The notes beneath the pieces are model-generated. The model saw nothing but the letters and a program-made list of their open reading frames with translations. It was not told the DNA's origin and ran no database searches. Of a stretch of 64,000 bases of DNA, positions 7,601 through 14,236 are shown one piece after another. The DNA lies in the NCBI RefSeq assembly GCF_002368115.1, contig NZ_AP018316.1, positions 1-64,000 of the forward strand, written 5' to 3'. Each line of letters opens with the position of its first letter. Positions within the stretch are counted from its first letter, which is position 1. This DNA comes from Dolichospermum compactum NIES-806 (GTDB lineage: Bacteria > Cyanobacteriota > Cyanobacteriia > Cyanobacteriales > Nostocaceae). The position numbers were made by a program, and so were the translations under genes.

Positions 7601-9368
7601 CTCCTTAATTGTTGACCAAAGGGTGAATAATAATCAACCCAATCGGGGGATTTTACCCTTACCTAACCTTGAGACTAAATTTGTTGCTGCTAATTCTTTA
7701 GTCAGTATTAATAAACCTCAGAAATTACAATTAGAATTAGATTTAAGAAATGAAGAAATTAAGGATAAAGAAAAACAATTAGCAGAAGTAAGAAAACGTC
7801 ATTTTAAAGCTAGAACTCCTCAAACAAAAAGAAAATGTAGAGAAGAGGATAAAAAGTTAAGACAAGAAATTGGTGAATTATTAAAACAGCAAGGTTTACC
7901 TGATGAAATTGCTGTAAATTTATCAGAATGGGATTTATATAATCAGAATTTATCAGCTAACTTTTTTGATCCAGAATGGATGTTTGGGGTTGATTATTTC
8001 GATATTTGTATTGGTAATCCTCCTTATGTAAGACAAGAGAAAATTAAGGAACTAAAACCAATTTTAAAACAACAATATAGCTGTTTTACAGGAGTTGCTG
8101 ATTTATATGTTTACTTCTTTGAACAAGCAATCAAACTTTTAAAAGACAAAGGAATTTTAACTTATATTACATCTAATAAATATTTTCGTTCAGGATATGG
8201 GGAAAAGTTACGAGAATTTTTAGTTAAGAAAACTCAATTAAAACAATTAATAGACTTTGGAGATGCACCTGTATTTACAGCTATAGCCTATCCTAGCATC
8301 ATCATCACTGTAACACACGCTTCCAGCGTGTCACAAACACAAAAGATGGATAAAGTAATACACGCTTCTAGCGTGTCACCAAAACAAAATATTGATACTA
8401 AAATAAAAGTATTAAATTGGCAAATAGGTAAACCCATTGATAATTTTATCGAAGTTTTAAATACAGACAGTTTTTACATTGAACAAAAAGCCTTAAAACC
8501 TCAAGGATGGCAATTAGAAGATAATACTGTTTTACAGTTATTAGAAAAGTTAAGAAAAACAGGAACACCATTAGGAGAATACGTTAATGGCAGGTTTTAT
8601 CGTGGTGTTTTAACCGGGTTTAATGAGGCATTTATTGTTGATAGAGAAACGAGAGATAGATTAATTAATGAACATCCTTCATCAGAGGAAGTTTTGAAAC
8701 CATTTTTACGGGGTAAGGATGTTAAAAGATGGGTGGTTAATTTTGCTGAACAGTATTTAATCAAGATTGAATCATCGGAAAATAAAAAACATCCTTGGAG
8801 TGATAAATCCGAGAAAGAAGCTGAGAAGATATTTTCTCAAACTTACCCTGCTATTTATCAATATTTGAATCAATATCGAGAACAATTAATTAAACGATAT
8901 GATCAAGGTAAATACTTTTGGGAGTTGAGAAGTTGCAAATATTGGCATGAGTTTGAAACAGTGAAAATAGCGTATCCTAATATATGTTCTAGAAATACTT
9001 TTGCTTGGGATGAAGAAAAATATTTAACTAATCAAAAAGCTTTTATTATAGCTGATGCTTCCAAATATTTAATTGGTATTTTAAACTCTAGTATATTCAT
9101 GTGGTTTTTTAATAAATTATTAGCCAAGTTACAAAATGAATTTTATGAACCTAGTGCTATTTTTATGAAAGATTTGCCTATCCCCAACCCTACAGACACG
9201 CAGGATGCGTGTGTTACAAGAATTGTAGATAAAATACTGGAAATAAAACGCCAAAACCCAAAAGCAGACACAACAAAATTAGAAAGAGAGATTGATGAGA
9301 TAGTGTATAAATTATATGGGTTAGAAAAGGAAGAGATTCAGATAATTGAAGAAAGTGGAAAACGATGA
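4653..9368 (+). CDS. Eco57I-like N6-adenine DNA methyltransferase interrupted in frame by a REP/RAYT insertion
   Basis: A 1571-residue open frame. It contains the type IIG/ISP-like pre-motif GSFYTPREIVNYMVDESL (DNA about 6130-6180), SAM-binding motif IDIACGSGAFPMG (near 7260) and catalytic NPPY (near 8015), followed by a target-recognition-like C-terminus ending near 9368. No PD-(D/E)XK nuclease motif was seen in the N-terminal part. Between the pre-motif and motif I sit about 950 bp of foreign sequence (6210-7160) that keeps the frame: palindrome arrays plus a whole RAYT transposase domain. Further palindromes in frame lie at 8315, 8360 and 9196. An upstream TTG at 4647 is possible, but tandem ATGs at 4653/4656 are likelier. 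It presumably modifies DNA with the upstream PLD-helicase as effector. Whether the interrupted enzyme is active is unknown. Confidence 0.85.
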   Translation: MMQQTLKSAIEQALKNFSQVSTSDGIKHLFETLGYSTQREVPLDNQTPNEVLEVFAWENFREDKGLLEEWESVNCLFQVTEDEITQNGQGTLFQPSFDTDYLKSYIFMGLTLQKPVYSRSDLAKITREINRQSDIPIMVLFRYGNYVTLSIINRRPNKLDRDKDVLEKITLIKDININSPHRAHIEILADLALTSLPHIQNFDQLHTAWQKVLNTSELNNKFFQEVSHWYFWATQTVTFPDGGEADESLRNATSVIRLITRLIFVWFLKEKGLVPDALFDENQLKNFLNSLAAEESTYYKAILQNLFFATLNTEMNTDEKPDNRKFRGKNQQKGGRDGHYGIVNVYRYQDYFTNADEFLGLCSNIPFLNGGLFECLDRDKNDAFAPSPKGKEKTKIRIDGFSDREDNVLNVPNILFFGKATDVDLNKAYGTKNKKYEVQGLINIFNRYKFTIDENTPIEEEIALDPELLGKVFENLLAEYNPETETTARKQTGSFYTPREIVNYMVDESLIAYLQNSLPVTQASSLSEKVTQDSSLSEKVTQASSLSEKVTQDSSLSEKVTQASSLSEKVTQDSSLSDQNTQDGCVTISRRFLPHWQQNGATYFVTFRLADSLPQVKLQLLQQEKEEWQKKHPEPLSEAEKAEYHRLFSQRVDKWLDAGMGECHLKNPQLAKIVADALTYFDGDRYHLGEWVIMPNHVHVIVTPLGNYKLSEITHSWKSFTANQINKYLNRRGQLWQKESYDQIVRSAQHLETVQIYIANHAPNVAQASSLSQSNNQDDYVTVAQASSLSQSNNQDDCVTVAQASSLSQSNNQDDCVTVAQASSLSQSNNQDDCVTRLTHLLSYTDDSHQFNDDEVDCLIHAIDNLKIIDIACGSGAFPMGILQKLVFILGKLDPNNSKWKQQQKEKAIAPVLKDIQVAKQISYEQAREEAIQKLQERLAEIEDEFENNDMDYPRKLFLIENCIFGVDIQPIAVQISKLRFFISLIVDQRVNNNQPNRGILPLPNLETKFVAANSLVSINKPQKLQLELDLRNEEIKDKEKQLAEVRKRHFKARTPQTKRKCREEDKKLRQEIGELLKQQGLPDEIAVNLSEWDLYNQNLSANFFDPEWMFGVDYFDICIGNPPYVRQEKIKELKPILKQQYSCFTGVADLYVYFFEQAIKLLKDKGILTYITSNKYFRSGYGEKLREFLVKKTQLKQLIDFGDAPVFTAIAYPSIIITVTHASSVSQTQKMDKVIHASSVSPKQNIDTKIKVLNWQIGKPIDNFIEVLNTDSFYIEQKALKPQGWQLEDNTVLQLLEKLRKTGTPLGEYVNGRFYRGVLTGFNEAFIVDRETRDRLINEHPSSEEVLKPFLRGKDVKRWVVNFAEQYLIKIESSENKKHPWSDKSEKEAEKIFSQTYPAIYQYLNQYREQLIKRYDQGKYFWELRSCKYWHEFETVKIAYPNICSRNTFAWDEEKYLTNQKAFIIADASKYLIGILNSSIFMWFFNKLLAKLQNEFYEPSAIFMKDLPIPNPTDTQDACVTRIVDKILEIKRQNPKADTTKLEREIDEIVYKLYGLEKEEIQIIEESGKR
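6210..6389 (+). repeat. six 30-bp tandem units, alternating two versions
   Basis: Units start at 6210, 6240, 6270, 6300, 6330 and 6360. Odd units carry the perfect palindrome ACAAGCT-TCC-AGCTTGT. Even units have AAGATT in place of AAGCTT, breaking one pair. The real period is therefore 60 bp, repeated three times. In frame they encode VTQASSLSEK / VTQDSSLSEK. The last unit ends in ACCAA and is followed by the opposite-orientation palindrome at 6391-6407. Confidence 0.95.
6391..6407. repeat. 17-bp REP-like palindrome
   Basis: ACACCCA-AGA-TGGGTGT, a perfect 7-bp stem with 3-base loop, followed by GTTAC. It marks the left border of the transposase domain, in the opposite orientation to the GTAACA-led units before it. 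Confidence 0.9.
6408..6944 (+). mobile_element. RAYT (REP-associated Y1 HUH transposase) domain, fused in frame
   Basis: The translated stretch begins ISRRFLPHWQQ and has the RAYT features: ATYFVTFRL near the start, the HUH metal motif in VIMPNHVHVIV, the Y1 region ESYDQIVRSAQHLETVQIYI with the probable nucleophile Tyr in SYDQ, and a final ANHAPN. The length (about 175 residues) fits a full single-domain RAYT. I see no ATG, GTG or TTG in this frame near its start, so it appears to be made only as part of the methyltransferase polypeptide. Active-site residues look intact. Confidence 0.85.
6945..7160 (+). repeat. four 54-bp tandem units, each with two palindromes
   Basis: Units start at 6945, 6999, 7053 and 7107. 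Each carries ACAAGCT-TCT-AGCTTGT and then ACAATCA-AGA-TGATTGT, both with 7-bp stems and 3-base loops. The pair is bounded by GTAGCA on the left and TGTTAC on the right, so each unit is an inverted doublet resembling a REPIN. The units encode VAQASSLSQSNNQDDCVT; the first has Tyr for Cys. Confidence 0.95.
8315..8376. repeat. two REP-like palindromes inside the methyltransferase C-terminal part
   Basis: ACACGCT-TCC-AGCGTGT at 8315-8331 and ACACGCT-TCT-AGCGTGT at 8360-8376. Stem and loop lengths match the 6210-7160 arrays, but the stem bases differ and still pair. They encode VTHASSVS and VIHASSVS, inserted after IIITV, a region expected to be a compact beta-strand stretch. Confidence 0.9.
9196..9212. 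repeat. REP-like palindrome near the methyltransferase C-terminus
   Basis: ACACGCA-GGA-TGCGTGT, 7-bp stem, 3-base loop, followed by GTTAC. It encodes DTQDACVT in frame. Same family as the palindrome at 6391. Confidence 0.9.
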
Positions 9369-9399
9369 TTTATAATTAAATCATCTGTATTTAGAAAAG

Positions 9400-9546
9400 A
9401 TGAAACCAATGAAACCAATGAAACCAACAACAATTTATTTACCAGAAAAAACAGACGCTAACCTCCAAAAATTAGCAACTCAAACAGGAAAATCTATTCC
9501 TGAAATTATCCAAGAATTAATCGAGGATAATGTCAAGCACAAATAA
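9400..9546 (+). CDS. 48-residue ribbon-helix-helix-like antitoxin
   Basis: A small protein beginning MKPMKPMKPTTIYLPEKTD. A short beta strand (TTIYLPEK) is followed by two predicted helices (NLQKLATQTG, IPEIIQELIED), the layout of CopG/ribbon-helix-helix repressors and antitoxins. The start region is a 9-bp tandem repeat (ATGAAACCA x3 at 9400, 9409, 9418), so three in-frame start codons exist. No toxin gene follows directly. The assignment rests on the fold pattern only. Confidence 0.55.
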   Translation: MKPMKPMKPTTIYLPEKTDANLQKLATQTGKSIPEIIQELIEDNVKHK

Positions 9547-9596
9547 CTTGAGTTTGTTATAATTAACAATGTGAATTAATAGAGGCTTAACTTATT

Positions 9597-9815
9597 ATGG
9601 AAACAATTACCCTTCAAGTTGACCCAGAAATTGCCAAAGCATACCGAGAAGCAGAACCCGAAAAACAGAAAAATTCCCTTATCGTTTGTAATCTTATTCT
9701 TAAAAAATTTTTAAAAAATACAAGTTTTGAAGAAATTGTTCAACAGATTCGCCAAGAAGCAGAACAAAACGGCTTAACTCCCGAAATTTTAGAAGAATTG
9801 TTAAAAGATGAGTAA
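9597..9815 (+). CDS. small antitoxin-like protein
   Basis: A 72-residue acidic protein, METITLQVDPEIAKAY..., ending LTPEILEELLKDE. The pattern (short N-terminal strand, helical middle, acidic tail) matches cyanobacterial antitoxins that precede PIN-domain VapC-like toxins. Its stop overlaps the ATG of a PIN-toxin relic at 9808 (ATGAGTAA junction), which supports the pairing. With the toxin broken it is probably an orphan antitoxin. Confidence 0.6.
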   Translation: METITLQVDPEIAKAYREAEPEKQKNSLIVCNLILKKFLKNTSFEEIVQQIRQEAEQNGLTPEILEELLKDE

Positions 9816-9878
9816 ACTACGAATTTTTTAGATACTAACATTTTAATTAGTGGATTACTGCTATCTTCATCAACATGA
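9808..9878 (+). pseudogene. frameshifted N-terminal relic of a PIN-domain toxin
   Basis: From ATG 9808 the frame reads MSKLRIF and stops. Restoring one T in the T run at 9824-9829 gives MSKLRIFLDTNILISGLLL, the classic PIN start with its first catalytic Asp. The corrected frame ends after about 22 residues at a TGA overlapping the next gene's ATG, so most of the domain is gone. It overlaps the antitoxin-like gene by 8 bp. Confidence 0.6.
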
Positions 9879-10072
9879 AACTAACGGAAATTAGACAACA
9901 AGGATATAAAGCATTAATTGAATCCTTGGGAGTTGTAGGAATGTTACGCTTTATTCAACAATTTGAAATAGGTTATGGGGATTACACTACTGAAAAGTAT
10001 CAATTAGAAGAACCAACCATAGAAGATTTTCAACAATTTGTGAGAAGGGATAATCAGGAAGTAAATAAATAA
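9875..10072 (+). CDS. small conserved-type hypothetical protein, possibly an antitoxin
   Basis: A 65-residue protein starting MKLTEIRQQGYKALIESLG. It has an N-terminal helix, a GVVGMLRFIQQFE helix and a polar tail. Proteins with this start are familiar to me from cyanobacteria next to toxin-antitoxin genes, but I cannot assign a family. Its ATG overlaps the TGA of the PIN relic (ATGA), so it belongs to the same remnant module. Confidence 0.55.
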   Translation: MKLTEIRQQGYKALIESLGVVGMLRFIQQFEIGYGDYTTEKYQLEEPTIEDFQQFVRRDNQEVNK

Positions 10073-10093
10073 ACAGATACTTACGGCGAATAG

Positions 10094-10612
10094 TTAACCA
10101 CCATATACCTGTGTCCAAGTCGTCCATAAAAATACTATCACCGCACTGATAGCTAAAACACCTTGAATCAAATTCCCCACAACCGTTCCCACAGTAATCC
10201 CTATCCCAGCTTTTACCGCAGGCCATAATTGACGTTGGTATAGAAACTCACCCACAATTGCGCCTAACAATGGTCCAAATAAAATTCCTAACAACGGTCC
10301 ACCAAAAGGTAAAGCTGGTAGTAATCCAAAAAATCCCAGTAACAAACCCACAAATGCGCCAATTTGTCCCCACTTACTAGCACCGGCTTGTTTTGCTCCG
10401 ATATAACCGGCAAGGAAATCAACTCCTGTACTCAGAAGTAAAACAATAATTGTCACAATCAGGGGAATTTTAATAGCTGCGAAGGAATTACTCACGATTC
10501 CCCAGATAATAATAGATATTAAAATCAAACTACTTCCAGGTATGGCTGGAACTACAGCACCAATAATCCCCACAAACATTACAGCCACTAAGAGTAAATA
10601 AATAATTTGCAT
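10094..10612 (-). CDS. DUF456 family membrane protein
   Basis: 172 residues and very hydrophobic, with about four or five transmembrane segments. It begins MQIIYLLLVAVMFVGIIGAVVPAIPGS; the GxxVPAIPGS signature and later glycine-rich stretches (GLLLGFFGLLPALPFGGPLLG) are typical of DUF456. Function is unknown for the family. Start is ATG at 10612. The dispersed repeat at 10620-10650 lies just upstream of the start, so it may form part of the 5' leader. Confidence 0.8.
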   Translation of the reverse strand: MQIIYLLLVAVMFVGIIGAVVPAIPGSSLILISIIIWGIVSNSFAAIKIPLIVTIIVLLLSTGVDFLAGYIGAKQAGASKWGQIGAFVGLLLGFFGLLPALPFGGPLLGILFGPLLGAIVGEFLYQRQLWPAVKAGIGITVGTVVGNLIQGVLAISAVIVFLWTTWTQVYGG

Positions 10613-10619
10613 AATTATT

Positions 10620-10650
10620 GTCAGAATCAGGATGTCCAGGATTAAAGGAT
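10620..10650 (-). repeat. copy of a dispersed AT-rich repeat
   Basis: The minus strand reads ATCCTTTAATCCTGGACATC... ending in GATTCTGAC. A nearly identical copy lies at 58094-58134, and a looser relative occurs in tandem at 24032-24110. Confidence 0.75.
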
Positions 10651-10680
10651 GAAGACATGGATTTTATCACCAATTACCCA

Positions 10681-11322
10681 TTACCCATTACCAAGGGTTG
10701 CAGCTAATTTATCGGCAATTCCCGCAATCCAGTTTTCATCTTGTTTTGTGTAACTGCGGGGAGCATTTGCCGCTAAAATTAAAACCCCTTCTTTGCCAAT
10801 TGGTTGACAAATTACACCTTGTGTGTTATCCGGTAAATAATCAAATTCAATTTTACCAGGATAGACATACAAAGCAACTAGATAAATTGGCTTTTGTGTT
10901 TCTAATACTTTTTTTAAGATTGTTCCTGGTACTACTTCCGATCTAGGAGCTAATACACCGCGACGCAGTAAAACCTTACCTTGATAGTAAACTATAAGCG
11001 ATCGCGTGACTGTATTTGTTAATAATAACCGCGATGCCCATGCTAATTCTATTTTCGCGGCTTCTGGTAAATCTGCTGCTAAAAAGAATCCCTCTTCCCC
11101 AATCAATTCTACTGTCTCCGGTGTGCGCGGCTGTACCTGTTGCCAAATTAAACCAGTTAAAATCAACACCGCACTCAAAATAACCCCCAGCACATCTCCT
11201 CGCGCTTGGGAGTTTGTCAGTTGCGGTGTTAACAACCGATTCATTAACAAAAGCACAGCACCTAAACCCCCAACAACTAAGGGTAAACGCCGTAAAACTC
11301 GATTGGGATCTGATTTAGTCAT
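10681..11322 (-). CDS. CCB2/CCB4-like cofactor assembly protein of complex C
   Basis: 213 residues with two N-terminal transmembrane segments (about residues 13-28 and 43-60) and a GAF-like soluble part containing GEEGFFLAADLP, GKVLLRRGVLAPRSEVVPG and CQPIGKEGVLILAAN. This layout matches the cyanobacterial family annotated as cofactor assembly of complex C subunit B, which in chloroplasts attaches haem c' to cytochrome b6. The last residues (GNG-stop) and the stop are encoded by an ATTACCC heptamer repeat, so the C-terminal end has been altered by repeat expansion. It lies downstream of rpaB, separated by heptamer repeats. Confidence 0.75.
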   Translation of the reverse strand: MTKSDPNRVLRRLPLVVGGLGAVLLLMNRLLTPQLTNSQARGDVLGVILSAVLILTGLIWQQVQPRTPETVELIGEEGFFLAADLPEAAKIELAWASRLLLTNTVTRSLIVYYQGKVLLRRGVLAPRSEVVPGTILKKVLETQKPIYLVALYVYPGKIEFDYLPDNTQGVICQPIGKEGVLILAANAPRSYTKQDENWIAGIADKLAATLGNG

Positions 11323-11409
11323 TAGTCATTAGTCAGTTGTTCGTTGTCAGTTGTCATTGATAAACTTCTTACTGTCACCTGTCACCTGTCACCTGTTCCC
11401 TGTCACCTA
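11323..11409. repeat. heptamer short tandem repeats
   Basis: Runs of AGTCATT, GTTGTCA and TGTCACC units between rpaB and the CCB-like gene. The same repeat classes recur around 18126-18180, 23840-23880, 25770-25820 and 51110-51160. Confidence 0.85.
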
Positions 11410-11414
11410 ACTTC

Positions 11415-12143
11415 CTACTCTTCTCCCGGTTCTAGGATGCGTTGGAAAAGATAACCAGTACCTCTAGCGGTGAGAATTAGTTCAGGGTTGCTGGGATCAT
11501 CTTCTAATTTTGCCCGTAATCGGGAAATATGTACATCCACAACGCGAGTATCTACATGGCGTTCAGGAGTATATCCCCATACTTCTTGCAGAATTTCTGA
11601 ACGGGAAAAAGCTTCACCCGAACGACTGACTAACAATTCTAATAAGCTAAATTCCATGCCAGTTAAGCGAATTCGCTCATCACCTTTATAAACTTGACGC
11701 TTATTTGTGTCAATTCTGATAGTGCTGACATGAATTACCCCAGAACTGGGAATACCATTTGCACCTGTTTTGTCCACCCGTCGCAAGACTGAACGAATCC
11801 GCGCTTCTAGTTCTTTGGGTGAGAATGGTTTAACGACATAATCATCAGCACCTAATTCTAACCCGGTGATGCGATCTGCAACATCGCCCAAAGCGGTGAG
11901 CATAATAATGGGGACATCCGATTCTTTGCGTAATTCTTGACAAACGCCATAACCATCGAGTTTTGGCATCATTACATCTAAAACTACCAGGTCTGGTTCA
12001 GCTTTGCGAAATATTTCTAAAGCTTCCTCACCATCCCCTGCTGTCACCACATCGTAGCCAATCATGGAAAGGCGTGTTTCCAAAATCCGACGAATGCTCG
12101 CTTCGTCGTCTACTACCAGGATTTTTTCTTTATGACTTTCCAA
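11415..12143 (-). CDS. rpaB: OmpR-family response regulator RpaB
   Basis: 242 residues. The receiver domain (about 7-120) has acidic pocket VDDE, phospho-acceptor Asp in LVVLDVMMP, TALG and K in VVKPFSP. A winged-helix DNA-binding domain follows, with RLTGMEFSLLELL, HVDTRVVDVHISRLR and RGTGYLF. This is the signature of RpaB/Ycf27, the essential high-light and redox regulator that binds HLR1 sites near photosystem genes. The start codon appears to be TTG at 12143: the only upstream ATG (12154) runs into a stop, and AAGGAG lies about 11 nt before the TTG. It is transcribed divergently from radA. Confidence 0.9.
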   Translation of the reverse strand: MESHKEKILVVDDEASIRRILETRLSMIGYDVVTAGDGEEALEIFRKAEPDLVVLDVMMPKLDGYGVCQELRKESDVPIIMLTALGDVADRITGLELGADDYVVKPFSPKELEARIRSVLRRVDKTGANGIPSSGVIHVSTIRIDTNKRQVYKGDERIRLTGMEFSLLELLVSRSGEAFSRSEILQEVWGYTPERHVDTRVVDVHISRLRAKLEDDPSNPELILTARGTGYLFQRILEPGEE

Positions 12144-12315
12144 GTTTTGTCATGCTCCTTAACTAAAATTTTTCATGATTAATTTTAAATATCATAATAT
12201 TAAGATATCATTACTCTCAATTGATTTGGAAAGAGCTTCCAACTATTACTATTATTAAATTTCAGTTTTTTCCAAGAATTAATCAAAAATTAAGATTATT
12301 ATCTAAAATTTAAGC
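12144..12315. promoter_or_regulatory. divergent promoter region between rpaB and radA
   Basis: 172 bp of AT-rich sequence between two divergent genes, so it must hold the start signals for both. I could not pick convincing -35/-10 hexamers or a second HLR1 repeat. Confidence 0.5.
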
Positions 12316-13854
12316 ATGGCAAAGCCAAAAACCATTTATATCTGTAGTAATTGTGCAGCGGAATTCTCCCAATGGTTCGGAAAATGTTCAAATTGTGACA
12401 CTTATGATTCTTTAGTTGAGCAGAATATTAGCTCTTTTCTGGGGGATATACCTAGCCGGGGTGGGGTGGGAAATTGGCAAGCTGGAGGTCATAGTAAATC
12501 TCATGGTAAACCAGCTAAAGCTAGATCCTCTCTGACTTTTGACCAAATTAGCGATCGCCAAATTGCTCGTTGGGAGTCCGGTTATGGCGAATTAGATCGA
12601 GTTTTAGGCGGGGGTGTTGTTCCCGGTTCAATGGTATTAATTGGTGGTGATCCTGGTATCGGTAAATCTACTTTATTACTACAAGTATCTAACCAATTAG
12701 CACAAAAATATCGGATTCTCTATATTACTGGAGAAGAATCTGGACAACAGGTAAAATTGCGTGCTTCTCGCTTGGGAATGTCCAAACCTCCGCTTATCGT
12801 CACAGAAGATCATCAAAACAAAGATCGGGAAGCACCAGTGACAAATCCTGCACAACCCATAGATCCTGACAGTATAGGCGCGGATTTATATATATTACCA
12901 GAGACGGATTTAGAAGAAATTTTGCGAGAAATAGACTCTTTGAAGCCCAATGTGGCGGTAATAGATAGTATTCAAACAGTATTTTTACCAGCTTTGACAT
13001 CAGCACCGGGTTCAGTGGCTCAAGTCAGGGAATGTACCGCAGCCTTGATGAAGGTGGCAAAACATGAAGATATTACGATGTTAATTGTTGGTCATGTTAC
13101 CAAAGAAGGTACGATTGCCGGACCGCGAGTATTAGAACACTTAGTTGATACTGTATTGTATTTTGAAGGCGATCGCTTTGCTTCCCACAGATTATTAAGA
13201 ACTGTAAAAAACCGTTTCGGAGCGACACACGAAATTGGTATATTCGAAATGGTATCGCAAGGATTAAGGGAAGTTGATAATCCTTCCGAATTATTTTTAG
13301 GCAATCGTGATGATCCGGCTCCAGGTACAGCCATTGTAGTAGCTTGTGAAGGAACAAGACCCATAGTAGTGGAATTACAAGCTTTAGTTAGCCCTACCAG
13401 TTATCCCTCTCCTCGTCGAGCAGGTACAGGCATAGATTATAATCGCTTAGTGCAGATTCTCGCCGTATTAGAAAAGCGTGTAGGTGTCCCCATGTCCAAA
13501 TTAGATTCCTATGTTGCTTCTGCGGGGGGATTAAATGTAGAAGAACCAGCAGTAGATTTAGGAATTGCCGTTGCCATAGTTGCCAGTTTCCGCGATCGCA
13601 TCGTTGATCCTGGTACAGTCTTAATTGGAGAAGTAGGATTAGGGGGACAGGTGCGATCAGTTTCCCAAATGGAACTACGATTAAAGGAAGCAGCAAAACT
13701 GGGATTTAAAAGAGCGATCGTTCCTAAAGGCACAAAATTTCCTGAAATTGGCATAGAGATATTACCAGTAGGTAAAGTCATAGATGCAATTATTGCGGCT
13801 GTACCTCATCAAGAATTGACAGAAGAGGATTTAGAACCTGATGAGGATGAATAG
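12316..13854 (+). CDS. radA: DNA repair protein RadA
   Basis: 512 residues. An N-terminal C4 zinc finger (CSNC...CSNC, residues about 10-27) is followed by a RecA-like ATPase with Walker A GGDPGIGKSTL near 110, the RadA-specific KNRFG motif in TVKNRFGATHEIG, and a C-terminal Lon-protease-like domain lacking catalysis (SPTSYPSPRRAGTGIDYNR, GLNVEEPAVDLG, GEVGLGGQVR). RadA promotes branch migration in recombinational repair. A linker near residues 160-180 (KDREAPVTNPAQPIDPDS) is longer than in E. coli, as in other cyanobacteria. The acidic C-terminal tail is EEDLEPDEDE. Confidence 0.95.
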   Translation: MAKPKTIYICSNCAAEFSQWFGKCSNCDTYDSLVEQNISSFLGDIPSRGGVGNWQAGGHSKSHGKPAKARSSLTFDQISDRQIARWESGYGELDRVLGGGVVPGSMVLIGGDPGIGKSTLLLQVSNQLAQKYRILYITGEESGQQVKLRASRLGMSKPPLIVTEDHQNKDREAPVTNPAQPIDPDSIGADLYILPETDLEEILREIDSLKPNVAVIDSIQTVFLPALTSAPGSVAQVRECTAALMKVAKHEDITMLIVGHVTKEGTIAGPRVLEHLVDTVLYFEGDRFASHRLLRTVKNRFGATHEIGIFEMVSQGLREVDNPSELFLGNRDDPAPGTAIVVACEGTRPIVVELQALVSPTSYPSPRRAGTGIDYNRLVQILAVLEKRVGVPMSKLDSYVASAGGLNVEEPAVDLGIAVAIVASFRDRIVDPGTVLIGEVGLGGQVRSVSQMELRLKEAAKLGFKRAIVPKGTKFPEIGIEILPVGKVIDAIIAAVPHQELTEEDLEPDEDE

Positions 13855-13887
13855 TCTAATTTATTTCTTAGGCGTTGCTGAATCGAG

Positions 13888-14040
13888 GCAAAACTAGGTA
13901 CTCCTATCGGTGCTTATGATTTTCAAATTGCTTCTATTGCATTAGCCAACAATATTATTTTAGTAACTCATAATACTAGAGAATTTCAAAGAGTTGAAAA
14001 TCTACAACTTGAAGATTGGGAAGTACAGTATTTACAGTAA
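13888..14040 (+). pseudogene. C-terminal fragment of a PIN-domain (VapC-like) toxin
   Basis: The frame from 13888 reads AKLGTPIGAYDFQIASIAL, then ...VTHNTREFQRVENLQLEDW, and stops at 14038-14040. GTPIGxYDxxIA and VTHNTxEFxRVxxLxLEDW are the C-terminal half of VapC toxins, with two of the acidic residues. The N-terminal half and any start codon are missing upstream, where radA ends at 13854. Confidence 0.75.
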
Positions 14041-14236
14041 TAGTATATTAGGCAGTATAAAGTAAAAATACTAAAACTTTTTGAGATTGGAGGCAATATT
14101 TGCTAAATACTCAATTAGTTGAGGCGATCGCTTGGGTGCAGTTAATCAAGTTCGGAAACAAGGTACAAAATCCCACCCCATCTCAATTCCAATGCCTTTC
14201 CACAGGGACAGACAAGATGCCTATCCCACAAATTAA
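14041..14236. other. non-coding stretch with a short nblB-like segment
   Basis: Positions 14119-14155 read like the 5' part of nblB (around 684-717): both share GGCGATCGCTTG followed by a near-identical GTGCAGTTAA(C/T)CAA stretch. No reading frame around it continues the similarity. The rest shows nothing recognisable. Confidence 0.35.

Noticed and set aside
1352..9368. DISARM or BREX locus
   Set aside because: No drmA, drmB, brxC or pglZ-like gene flanks the pair, so neither name is supported.
9808..14040. the two PIN fragments as halves of one split toxin
   Set aside because: The N-terminal type (DTNILISGLLL) and C-terminal type (GTPIGAYD) belong to different PIN families, and 4 kb of intact genes lies between them.
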